From Candidatus Latescibacterota bacterium (GTDB lineage Bacteria > Latescibacterota > UBA2968 > UBA8231), in the NCBI GenBank assembly GCA_022820485.1, contig JAJEFJ010000082.1:62001-126000 (forward strand): a stretch of DNA of 64,000 bases, written 5' to 3'. The position numbers and the translations under genes were made by a program. Each line of letters starts with the position of its first letter. The stretch's first letter is position 1. Positions 33,762 through 42,317 of the stretch are shown piece after piece. The notes under the pieces were generated by a model that had not been told where the DNA came from, searched no databases, and saw nothing but the letters and a program-made list of their open reading frames with translations.

Positions 33762-35453
33762 ATGTGGTTTGTACTAGTCGCTATTTGGGCATTGGCAGGG
33801 TGTGAAAGCGAGGAGACGCGGCCTAGTTTTGTCGATGTAGCCGCCGAAGTGCGGGTCCAATTGCGCACCGTATCGGGGACGCCGCAAAAAGAGCACATCG
33901 TCGAATGCAATACGGGCGGGACGGCCCTTTTAGACTACGACCTCGATGGCGACGTGGACATTTTTATCGTCAACGGCTCGCGTATCGCCGGATACGCCCC
34001 GGGCCGCGAACCCCGCGCCGAGCTGTACCGCAATGACGGCGCTTGGCGCTTTACCGGCGTTGGCCGAGAGGCTGGCGTCGCGCACGTGGGCTGGGGTATG
34101 GGGGCCACGGCGGCTGACTACAACGCCGATGGGTGGCCCGATCTGTACTTGGCGAACTACGGTCCCAATGCCCTGTACGAAAATAAGGGCGACGGCACGT
34201 TTGTCGATGTGGCGGCCGAGCAGGGCGTGGACTTTAGCGGCTGGAGTTCGGCTGCGGCCTTTGGCGACTACGACCTCGACGGCGACTTGGACTTTTACTT
34301 GGCTAATTACATCGACTTTGACCCGGCATTTCGCCCGGTTGATCCGAGCTATTGCACCTGGCGCGGGATAGACGTATTCTGCGGCCCGCGCGGGATGCCG
34401 GGCGAGCGGGATCAATTCTATCGCAACGACGGCCCGAGTGCGGGTTGGACTTTTACCGACGCCAGTGAGGCTTTTGGCATTGCCGACTACGAGTACTATG
34501 GTTTTGCCGCGCTGGCCGGCGACTGGGACGAGGACGGCGACTTGGACATCTACATTGCCAATGATTCGACGCCGAATGTACTGTACCGCAACGACCAAGG
34601 CGGATTTGCGGACGTATCGCTCCTGTCGGCGACTGCGTACAGCGAGGACGGTCGCGAACAGGGCGGTATGGGTTTGGCGGGCGGCGACTACGATCAAGAC
34701 GGCGATTTTGACCTCTTTGTCACCAATTTCTCGCACGACAACAACTCGCTCTACGAGAACAATGGCCGGGGGTTTTTCACCGACGCTAGTTTCAGTTCGA
34801 CCCTAGGCCGTGCGAGCATCAGCTCCTTGGGGTGGGGCACGGGTTTTTTCGATTGCGACAACGACGGTGATGACGACCTATTCGTCGCCAACGGCCACGT
34901 GTACCCGGCTGTTGACCGCCGCGATTTAGGGACCCGCTACGCCCAGCGCAACCACCTGTTTGAGAATCGCGACGGCGAATTTGTCGAGGTCGGTACAGCC
35001 TCGGGCTCGGGCCTAGCAGTAGAAAAGTCGAGTCGCGGCTCGGCCTTCGGCGATTTGGACAACGACGGTGACTTGGACATTGTGATAGTCAATATCGACG
35101 ACACGCCGACTGTGCTGCGCAACGACGGGGGCAATCGCCACAACTATCTGATGGTGAGGCTGCTCGGCGATGGCGGGAATACAGATGCCATTGGTGCGCG
35201 AGTCTCGGTGTCGGTGGGTGGTGCGGTGCAGATGCGGGAGGTGCGTGCGGGCACGAGCTACCTGTCGCAGGACGATCTGCGGCTGCACTTCGGCTTGGGG
35301 GCGGCGACTGAGGCCGATTACCTCGTGGTGCGCTGGCCCGATGGAGTGGAAGAGCGCATCGATGGGGTGGCGGGCAATCGGCTGATCACCATCCGGCACG
35401 GCGCGGGGCTCGTCGCCGAGGGGTTTGGGCCAGTACCGAGGCCGGGGCCGTGA
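33762..35453 (+). CDS. FG-GAP/ASPIC-UnbV (CRTAC1-like) lipoprotein
   Basis: A 563-residue protein with lipobox LAGC. It has repeated FG-GAP propeller blades whose calcium loops read DYDLDGDVDIF, DYDLDGDLDFY, DWDEDGDLDIY, DNDGDDDLF and DNDGDLDIV. The C-terminal ASPIC/UnbV segment (GARVSVSVGGAVQMREVRAGTSYLSQDD...FGLG) ends in VRWPDGVEERI. The fold is an integrin-like beta-propeller acting outside the cytoplasm; its ligand is unknown. It is followed by a paralogue whose GTG overlaps its stop, and flanked by TPR lipoproteins. Confidence 0.85.
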   Translation: MWFVLVAIWALAGCESEETRPSFVDVAAEVRVQLRTVSGTPQKEHIVECNTGGTALLDYDLDGDVDIFIVNGSRIAGYAPGREPRAELYRNDGAWRFTGVGREAGVAHVGWGMGATAADYNADGWPDLYLANYGPNALYENKGDGTFVDVAAEQGVDFSGWSSAAAFGDYDLDGDLDFYLANYIDFDPAFRPVDPSYCTWRGIDVFCGPRGMPGERDQFYRNDGPSAGWTFTDASEAFGIADYEYYGFAALAGDWDEDGDLDIYIANDSTPNVLYRNDQGGFADVSLLSATAYSEDGREQGGMGLAGGDYDQDGDFDLFVTNFSHDNNSLYENNGRGFFTDASFSSTLGRASISSLGWGTGFFDCDNDGDDDLFVANGHVYPAVDRRDLGTRYAQRNHLFENRDGEFVEVGTASGSGLAVEKSSRGSAFGDLDNDGDLDIVIVNIDDTPTVLRNDGGNRHNYLMVRLLGDGGNTDAIGARVSVSVGGAVQMREVRAGTSYLSQDDLRLHFGLGAATEADYLVVRWPDGVEERIDGVAGNRLITIRHGAGLVAEGFGPVPRPGP

Positions 35454-37075
35454 AGGCGCGATACGGAATAGTCCTGCTGCTTTGTTGCAGTGCGGCGGCG
35501 GAATCGCGCTTTGTCGATATCGCGCAATCGGCTGGGATCGATTTCATTCACCGCAGCGGCGCGACCGGCGCGCGCTATTTGCCCGAGACCTATGGCTCTG
35601 GGGCCGCGTTTTTGGATTTCGACGGCGATGGTGCGCTCGACCTCTACTTGGTCAATGCCGGGCGGTTACCCCGGCTATCAAGCGAGCCTGAAGCGGCCAA
35701 CGCGCTTTTTCGCAATGAAGGTGCGGGCCGCTTTTCAGAACAGGCGGCGCGGGCTGGCGTCGGCGATCGCGGCTACGGCATGGGGGCAGCTGTGGGCGAC
35801 TACGACAACGACGGTTGGGCCGACCTCTACGTCACCAATTTTGGGCCTAACGTGCTCTTCCATAATCGCGGTGCGGGTCGCTTTGCCGACGTTACAGCTA
35901 CGGCCGACGTGGGTTGCCCGGGATGGGGGACGAGCGCGGCCTTTGCCGACGTGGATCTCGACGGAGATTTGGATCTATTCGTCGGCAACTACCTCGACTA
36001 CCCGACCGAAAACCCGCTCGTGTGCCGGATCGGCAACAGCGAGGAGCGGCTCTACTGCGACCCGCGCAAGTTCGACGGTCAGGTCGATCGCCTCTATATC
36101 AACGAGGGCCGCGTTTTTGCCGACCGCACGGCGGCCTTCGGCCTCGTCAGCGTGGCGGGCAAGGAGTTGGGGGTCGTCTTTGGCGACTACGATCAAGACG
36201 GCGATCCCGATCTGTACTTGGCCAACGATCTCGTGCCCAACATGCTCTACCGCAATGACGGCACGCGCTTTGTCGATCGCGGACTTGCCAGCGGCACCAG
36301 CCTCAACGGCGAAGGAGTCGCTGAGGCCGGGATGGGCGTTGACATGGCCGATGCAGACGGCGACGGAGACTTGGATTTGTTCGTGACCAACTTCCAGTGG
36401 GAGAGCAATACTCTGTACAGCAACTTGGGTGGGGGGTTCTTTGCGGACGCGACCGTGGCGTCGGGGATTACCCGCGCCAGCATGGCCTTTTTAGGGTTTG
36501 GCACGGGGTTTTTCGACTGCGACAATGACGGCGATCTCGACCTGTTTGTCGCCAATGGCCACGTGTACGACAACGTGGAAAAGGTCGATCGGGCGGCGGC
36601 GTACGCGCAGCGCAATCAGCTACTTGAAAATGTCGGCGAGGGCATCTTTGTTGATAGCAGCGACCGCGGCTCGGGCCTCGCGCTGGTACAGGTCAGTCGC
36701 GGGGCTGCGTTCGGCGACATCGACAGCGATGGCGATTTGGATATTGCGGTGAACAACTCCAACGAGCGGCCGGCCCTGTTGCGCAACGACTCAGTTGTCG
36801 GCGGGTGGCTGGGACTTAGGTTGCGCGGTGCGGCGACCAATCGCGATGCCATTGGGGCGCGGGTCGCGCTGACGACCGGCGGCCGCACCCTAGTGCGCGA
36901 GGTTCGCCGCAATGCGAGCTATCTGTCGTCGAATGACCCCCGCGTGCTCTTTGGTCTTGGGAATGCCGAGGTCGCCGAGCGGGTTGAAATTCGCTGGCCG
37001 TCCGGCGTCATCCAAGTTGTCGAGACTCTGCCCGGGCGGCAATACGTGGCCATAGAGGAGGAGACCAGTCAGTGA
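35450..37075 (+). CDS. FG-GAP/ASPIC-UnbV (CRTAC1-like) exported protein
   Basis: A 541-residue paralogue of the preceding gene. It has a signal sequence (YGIVLLLCCSAAAES), FG-GAP calcium loops (DFDGDGALDLY, DYDNDGWADLY, DVDLDGDLDLF, DYDQDGDPDLY, DNDGDLDLF) and the UnbV block GARVALTTGGRTLVREVRRNASYLSSNDPRVLFGLG. It could be a lipoprotein through LLCC, or be cleaved after AAA. The GTG start overlaps the upstream stop (GTGA), and its own stop overlaps the next GTG. The two adjacent copies may pair in one complex. Confidence 0.85.
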   Translation: MKARYGIVLLLCCSAAAESRFVDIAQSAGIDFIHRSGATGARYLPETYGSGAAFLDFDGDGALDLYLVNAGRLPRLSSEPEAANALFRNEGAGRFSEQAARAGVGDRGYGMGAAVGDYDNDGWADLYVTNFGPNVLFHNRGAGRFADVTATADVGCPGWGTSAAFADVDLDGDLDLFVGNYLDYPTENPLVCRIGNSEERLYCDPRKFDGQVDRLYINEGRVFADRTAAFGLVSVAGKELGVVFGDYDQDGDPDLYLANDLVPNMLYRNDGTRFVDRGLASGTSLNGEGVAEAGMGVDMADADGDGDLDLFVTNFQWESNTLYSNLGGGFFADATVASGITRASMAFLGFGTGFFDCDNDGDLDLFVANGHVYDNVEKVDRAAAYAQRNQLLENVGEGIFVDSSDRGSGLALVQVSRGAAFGDIDSDGDLDIAVNNSNERPALLRNDSVVGGWLGLRLRGAATNRDAIGARVALTTGGRTLVREVRRNASYLSSNDPRVLFGLGNAEVAERVEIRWPSGVIQVVETLPGRQYVAIEEETSQ

Positions 37076-38460
37076 CTAAATGGATTTCGTTCGCACTGAG
37101 CATTGCGCTGGCAGTCGGCTGCGAGACCAAGCCGGAAGCCCCGCCCGCTCAGCCGGTAATGCAGCCGCCTCCGGTTGAAGATCCGCTGCTGATCGGGCGC
37201 GCCCTGTTGCGGCAGAAGCGCTACGCAGATGCGCTCGAGGTGTACGGGGAGGCGCGCAAGCGCCATCCGCAGTCGGGCGAGGTGCTGGCCACGCTGGGCC
37301 GAATCCACTTGGCCTTGGGCCAGCCCGAAGAGGCGACCCAATTTTATGAAATGGCCGTGGCCCTCGAATCCGATCACCCTGAATGGCTCGTCGCCTTGGG
37401 CAATGTGCATCTGAAGCTAAGCCGCTACGACGAAGCCCACGCCGCGTTTGCCGCGGCTTTGGCCTTGGATTCGACGTATGCGCCAGCGCGACGCAACAAA
37501 GCGGCGGTGTACAGCAAGCAGGGGCGGTTGGGCGACGCCGCGCACGAATACGAGCGCGCCTTGGCGCTGCGGCCTGAACATCTCCACACCCGCTTTAACC
37601 TTGGGCTGGTGTACGCCAGTTTGGGCCGCTATGCCGATGCCAGCGAAACCCTGCAACAGGTCTTGGTGGCCGCGCCGAAAAACGCGCGGGCGCTCTACGC
37701 GATGGGAGAGATCAAGCTCCAAAAGGGCGACGACGAGGGGGCGGTCGAGTACTTTGAGCGCACGCTGGCAGCCGACACCACCTATGCGGAGGCGCATCTG
37801 CAATTGGGGAGGATCCAGATGGGCCAAAACGATCTTACGGCGGCGGCCGAGCGCTTCCGCCGGACCATCCTAATCGAACCTGGGCTGGCCGAGTCCTTCC
37901 GGCTGCTGGGCCAGATCCACCTGCGGCAGGGCCGCGAAGCAGCCGGCGAAAAATCCCTTGCTGCGTACGAGAAGGTCAAGCAGGTCGAGGGGGATATCCA
38001 GCGTTATCGCGAGCAACTGCGCAGCGATCCAGACGACGCCGACGCCCATTACAGCTTAGGTTTTATATATAATCGCTTGGGGTTTACCGGCGTGGCTCTG
38101 CCGCACTACGCCCAAGCCGTGCGGATCCATCCCGGCCACGTGCGGGCGCTGAACAACATGGGCAACATCTACTTGCGCACCGGGCATTTCGATCAAGCGG
38201 CAGCGGCCTATCAGCAGATCATTGAACAAGACCCCGAGCATGTGGCCGCCTTTGCCGCGCTCGGGCAGGTCTATTTGAATCAGCAGCGCACGGATGAGGC
38301 CATTGCCATGCTCAACCGTGCGCTCGCGCTCGACGAAAACTGGCTCGGTGCTCACCAAGCCTTGGCCGAAGCCTACAAGCGGCTGGGGCAGATTGCCAAA
38401 AGTGAAGAACACAAACGCATGGCCGACGCCTTGCTTAGAAAGCAAAAAGATGACCAATAA
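37072..38460 (+). CDS. TPR-repeat lipoprotein
   Basis: A 462-residue lipoprotein: GTG start behind GAGGAGG, hydrophobic segment, lipobox AVGC, a Pro-rich linker (PEAPPAQPVMQPPPVEDP), then about eleven TPR units (such as LGRIHLALGQPEEATQFYEMAVALE and MGNIYLRTGHFDQAAAAYQQIIEQD). Predicted to hang from a membrane as an interaction scaffold. It sits between the FG-GAP pair and the foldase gene, with overlaps on both sides, so the five proteins from 32517 to 40192 are probably made together. Confidence 0.83.
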   Translation: MTKWISFALSIALAVGCETKPEAPPAQPVMQPPPVEDPLLIGRALLRQKRYADALEVYGEARKRHPQSGEVLATLGRIHLALGQPEEATQFYEMAVALESDHPEWLVALGNVHLKLSRYDEAHAAFAAALALDSTYAPARRNKAAVYSKQGRLGDAAHEYERALALRPEHLHTRFNLGLVYASLGRYADASETLQQVLVAAPKNARALYAMGEIKLQKGDDEGAVEYFERTLAADTTYAEAHLQLGRIQMGQNDLTAAAERFRRTILIEPGLAESFRLLGQIHLRQGREAAGEKSLAAYEKVKQVEGDIQRYREQLRSDPDDADAHYSLGFIYNRLGFTGVALPHYAQAVRIHPGHVRALNNMGNIYLRTGHFDQAAAAYQQIIEQDPEHVAAFAALGQVYLNQQRTDEAIAMLNRALALDENWLGAHQALAEAYKRLGQIAKSEEHKRMADALLRKQKDDQ

Positions 38461-40192
38461 TGTGAGAAAATGGGTAGGGCTTGCCGTCTGCACATTCCTT
38501 TTTTGCTGTGCCCAAGAGCCGGCGATCCCGGTCGCCGAGGGGGGTGGTTTAGTGGTGCCTGGTACCGCCTTGGCCCAAGTTGGCGACGACCTAATTGACG
38601 AACGCGAATTCCGCCGCTACGAAGCCCGGATCCAACCGCAGCACCGCTCTTTGGCCCAAGGCGTGGAAAAGCATCGCGAGCACCTGATCAGTTTGATCGA
38701 CATCAAGCTCATGGTGCGCGAGGCGTACGCACGAGACCTGGACAAAAACCCCGAATGGATCAAGGCTGTGGAACTCGCCCAGCACAAGGCCATGATCGAA
38801 GCCTATCTGCGCGAGCAAGTCGGTCTGCAAATCGAGATTTCCGAAGACGAGTTGCGAGCCAATTTTGCCGCGCATCCAGCCCGCCACGCCGTGCGCGGGG
38901 CGCACATCTTGCTCGACAGTCGCGATCGCGCCGATTCCATCTACGCGGAGATCGAATCTGGCCGGGCTACTTTTGAGGACATGGCGCGCAAGCACTCGCT
39001 GGACGAGGCGACGGCGGCCGAGGGGGGCCGGTTTGATTCGTACTATGCCTTCGACCGGGTCTCAGACCGAGTGTACGAGCGCGTGTTCTCGTTGGACGTA
39101 GGTGAAGTCAGCCAGCCCTTTCGCACGCCCCAAGGATGGGAAATCGCCAAGGTAGTAGATAAGAAGTTGGTGCCTTTTGAGAAGTATCGCACGGTGATCC
39201 AGCGGGCGACTTTTCTCGAAAAAATCGAGAACTTGCGCAGCGAGCACATCGATAAGCTGGTCGTCGAGAGCGGCTTGCGCCCGGTGGAGGAGCAGGTGCG
39301 GCGCTTTGTCGCGGCTTGGAACCAACAGCTTGGTGCGCCGCAGCTTGCGCCCGAGGAGTGGGCCGCCCCGCTTTACGAGTACGAGGGCGGCGTTATCACC
39401 GTGCAGCAGGGCAGCAACTTGTTGCACAATACGCGGCTGGGCCGCGCCCAAATCGACAGCGCCGTGCTCGACGACCGGATCCGCCGCCGTGGAGCACCTG
39501 ACCTGCTGTTGGGCTTGGCGGCCGAGCGCGGAGGATACGCCGAGCGGCCCGAGGTGCAGGAGAAGGTGACAGCCGAAAAGGAGCGACTGCTGCTGCAAGG
39601 GCTGTGGGAAGAACTGCTCGAAGACGCCTTAGCGGTGAGCGAAGAGGAAGCGCGCGCCCACTACGAGGCGCATCCAGAGATGTTCTGGGCGCCAGAGGAA
39701 ATCATCGTCCAAGAAATCATGGTCGCCGACGAGTCGCTCGCCCAAGAGCTGCTGGAGCAAATTCGCAACGGGGCCGATATGGCCGCGTTGGCAACCAAGC
39801 ACAGCATCCGCCGCGATGCGGACGAAAACGGCGGCCTCTACGCGCTGCGCGCATTTGAAAAGATCGTGTACAAGGAGCTGATGGACGCGGCCGTATCCGC
39901 GCCCGAAAGGGAGTTGCAAGGTCCGATTGAACTAGTCGATCCCTTGCCGGCTTCTCTGCGCGATCCTCAGCCTTTGGAACGGGCTTTTTCAATCTTCAAG
40001 GTCTTGCAGCGCCGGCCCAAGCGAGTGCAGGAATACAACTTGGTCCAACAGAAGGCCCACTACTTGGCCCGCCAAGAAAAACAGCAGCGCGAATTGCGCA
40101 CCCTCAACTTGCAGTTGCGCGACAAATGGCGCGATACATGGGGCATTAACGACGACGCGCTCGAAAAGTACGCGCTGGTCAAGCCTTCATAA
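38450..40192 (+). CDS. Parvulin-type peptidyl-prolyl isomerase lipoprotein (two PpiC domains)
   Basis: A 580-residue predicted lipoprotein (LFCC lipobox after MTNNVRKWVGLAVCTF). The N-terminal part resembles the SurA/PrsA chaperone region. Parvulin domain 1 reads RGAHILLD ... FEDMARKHSLD ... GGRFDSYYAFDR ... GEVSQPFRTPQGWEI. A second, less typical parvulin-like part follows (EIIVQEIMVADESLAQELL...LATKHSIRRDADENGG). It should help exported proteins fold in the periplasm; the beta-rich surface proteins encoded next are obvious clients. The start at 38450 overlaps the TPR gene; the track start 52 codons earlier is out-of-frame read-through. Confidence 0.83.
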   Translation: MTNNVRKWVGLAVCTFLFCCAQEPAIPVAEGGGLVVPGTALAQVGDDLIDEREFRRYEARIQPQHRSLAQGVEKHREHLISLIDIKLMVREAYARDLDKNPEWIKAVELAQHKAMIEAYLREQVGLQIEISEDELRANFAAHPARHAVRGAHILLDSRDRADSIYAEIESGRATFEDMARKHSLDEATAAEGGRFDSYYAFDRVSDRVYERVFSLDVGEVSQPFRTPQGWEIAKVVDKKLVPFEKYRTVIQRATFLEKIENLRSEHIDKLVVESGLRPVEEQVRRFVAAWNQQLGAPQLAPEEWAAPLYEYEGGVITVQQGSNLLHNTRLGRAQIDSAVLDDRIRRRGAPDLLLGLAAERGGYAERPEVQEKVTAEKERLLLQGLWEELLEDALAVSEEEARAHYEAHPEMFWAPEEIIVQEIMVADESLAQELLEQIRNGADMAALATKHSIRRDADENGGLYALRAFEKIVYKELMDAAVSAPERELQGPIELVDPLPASLRDPQPLERAFSIFKVLQRRPKRVQEYNLVQQKAHYLARQEKQQRELRTLNLQLRDKWRDTWGINDDALEKYALVKPS

Positions 40193-40224
40193 AAAGAAAA
40201 CAGCGCCGCTTCCGTAAATTTTAT

Positions 40225-40244
40225 TATACTATATATCTAGTATA
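40225..40244. promoter_or_regulatory. AT-rich inverted repeat upstream of the surface-protein gene
   Basis: TATACTA and TAGTATA form a perfect 7-bp inverted repeat with a 6-nt spacer, 16 nt before the ATG at 40261. TATACT could also serve as a -10 element, though no matching -35 is visible. It is the only AT-rich gap inside this long rightward block, so it is a likely promoter/operator for the genes from 40261 onward. Confidence 0.4.
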
Positions 40245-40260
40245 TCGGGAGAGTAAAACC

Positions 40261-42306
40261 ATGAAACGTCTAGCGAATTTTTGGCTTTGGTTCCTTGCCG
40301 CAGCATCAGCTACGGCCGCGGCCGCGGACATTTCTTTGTGGCAGATCGGCGGCAGCGGCCTTCGCTGGGCCGATAGCGACTCGGCCCAGGTAATGATTGA
40401 CTTTACCGGACCGAATAACTCGATCCAGCCAGTGCTGGTGAGTTCGGATACGACGGTCTTTCCTCTGCTCGAAAATTGGTCGCCGAAAAAGGCTCCGGAC
40501 GAGCTAGGTTTTGTCGATGGTGAGCGGCCCCGCGCTTGGAAGGGTTGCTGCGGCACCTCATCGACGGTTGACAACGCGCTCAACCTCATCGACGGCAATG
40601 GCGCGACGTACAATCCGGTGACCAGCAACAGCATTAACAGCGAGTACTACACCATTGACCTAGGGGTGCCGGTACCGCTGTTCCGCTTTGCCATGAGCAC
40701 GCCGGACAAGGGGTTTTTCCGCTCGGACGGGACCCCGCTAGAAGAAGACTCCATCCCGGCCTTTGAGGTGTCGATAGCCCCAGACACCAACAACGATGTG
40801 CTGAACACGTCCAATCCCATTGGGGAAGTCATCGTCGAGGCGCGCGAGAACGTGGTCCCCAAGATAGCCGCGGATTTTCCCTTGCAATACGTGCGCTACG
40901 TGCGCTACAAGCGCAAGAATTCAATCCTCGACGAGGCGACGAATCAGTCGTCTGGGCATTCGGGCACGGCGCGCAAGGGAACGGTGGCTGAGTTCTTCCT
41001 CTGGGGAGAGGGAATCCCCAAGCGGGCCACGTACAAGACGCTCATTTTTGACCTCGGCACAGTCGTCAACTTCGGTCGGCTGTTCTGGAAGGCCACGCCC
41101 ATGCGCCTAGTCAACGGCGTGGCCGAGGAAGCCCCAGACGCCAACGTGCAGATCGAGATCGAAGCGCGCACCGGAATCGACTCAGATCCGGACATCTACT
41201 ACGAGTTTACGGATATGGGGACGCGCGTCGTCGTTGAGCAAGCCCGCTATCAAGGCGTGCTGAAAAACCAGAGCGCGGCCGTTACGAATGCCGACGGGCT
41301 GGGCGGCACTCTGACCCTTTCTACTCGGCCTAAGCCGGGGCTCCGCGCTGGCATTGAGTACGACCAAGAAAACTGGACGTTCTGGTCTTTTCCGACCACT
41401 GAGTCCGATCAACCCCTCAACCTCAACCGAGGGTCGTATTTGCAGGTCAAGGTGGTGCTGCACAGCGAGCGATTCGACGAGTTTGTGCGCCTCGATTCCC
41501 TGTGGATTGAGACCTCGCCGATATTGGCTAGCCGCGTCGTGGCCGAAGTGGCCGAGCTCGGCCAGCCTAACCCGGCGCGCGGTGTGGCCGAAGTTCCCTT
41601 GGGAGAGATGACGGACTTCGCCTACGACATCAAGGCGGAATTCGCGGCTGGTGAGGGGGGGTTTGACGCCCTGCGGATTAGCACGGGTAGCGCACAGACC
41701 GAGTTCAAAGGGCTGGAAGTAGATGGAGTCGCAACCGATCCGGCTGGGATAGAAATTGTGGACGACGGCTTTGAGGTACAGTTGCCGCAGCGCATAAGCA
41801 GTGCATACAACCCGAACTTGCGGGTGACCTTTTCCGCCGAAGTCTTCGACTTTGCGCGCACCTTTGAAGGCGAGGTCTTCAACTCCGGTGGCACCGAGCT
41901 ACCGCAGCCTGTCGAAAGTGGGGACGTCAGCGATGCGATCGGTACCAACAGTCTGCGGGTTTTGGCTGCGAGCGCGGCCAATCCGCAATTAGTGCAAGAT
42001 GTGCAGTTTTCCAGCGGCGTGATCACCCCCAACGGCGACGGGGTCAACGACGAGTTGGTCATTTCCTACTCGCTTTTTGCGCTGCCGCAATCGGTGCCAG
42101 TGCAATTGCAAGTGTTTTCGCTAGACGGTCGCCGGGTGGCTCAAGTCCAGCGCGGCCAGCAGGGGTCCGGCCCCCAGCAATTGCACTGGGATGGTCGCGA
42201 CCAGCGCGGTGAGACGCTCGCCCCGGGCCTGTACCTTTTGGGTGTCGGCATCGAAGCCGAAGACAAGAGCGCCCTACAACTGCGACCCATCAACATCGCT
42301 TACTGA
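40261..42306 (+). CDS. Surface protein with discoidin-like region and CHU_C-like tail ending in -AY
   Basis: A 681-residue exported protein (signal peptide ends about TAAAA). An N-terminal discoidin-like region includes LIDGNGATYNPV and EYYTIDLGVPVPLFRFAMSTP. A middle segment has IYYEFTDMGTRVVVEQARYQ and ENWTFWSFP, which lines up with the module seen in the tandem copies downstream. The tail holds ITPNGDGVNDELVISYSLF, LQVFSLDGRRVAQV and APGLYLLGVGI and ends NIAY. It has a GGGAG ribosome site. It starts a run of four related genes transcribed together. Likely binds a surface or glycan ligand. Confidence 0.75.
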   Translation: MKRLANFWLWFLAAASATAAAADISLWQIGGSGLRWADSDSAQVMIDFTGPNNSIQPVLVSSDTTVFPLLENWSPKKAPDELGFVDGERPRAWKGCCGTSSTVDNALNLIDGNGATYNPVTSNSINSEYYTIDLGVPVPLFRFAMSTPDKGFFRSDGTPLEEDSIPAFEVSIAPDTNNDVLNTSNPIGEVIVEARENVVPKIAADFPLQYVRYVRYKRKNSILDEATNQSSGHSGTARKGTVAEFFLWGEGIPKRATYKTLIFDLGTVVNFGRLFWKATPMRLVNGVAEEAPDANVQIEIEARTGIDSDPDIYYEFTDMGTRVVVEQARYQGVLKNQSAAVTNADGLGGTLTLSTRPKPGLRAGIEYDQENWTFWSFPTTESDQPLNLNRGSYLQVKVVLHSERFDEFVRLDSLWIETSPILASRVVAEVAELGQPNPARGVAEVPLGEMTDFAYDIKAEFAAGEGGFDALRISTGSAQTEFKGLEVDGVATDPAGIEIVDDGFEVQLPQRISSAYNPNLRVTFSAEVFDFARTFEGEVFNSGGTELPQPVESGDVSDAIGTNSLRVLAASAANPQLVQDVQFSSGVITPNGDGVNDELVISYSLFALPQSVPVQLQVFSLDGRRVAQVQRGQQGSGPQQLHWDGRDQRGETLAPGLYLLGVGIEAEDKSALQLRPINIAY

Positions 42307-42317
42307 GGAAAGCACTC

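Noticed and set aside
33930-34736. 268-residue minus-strand ORF
   Set aside because: Mirror of the repetitive GAC/GGC codons of the FG-GAP gene; the Val-rich repeats are an artefact.
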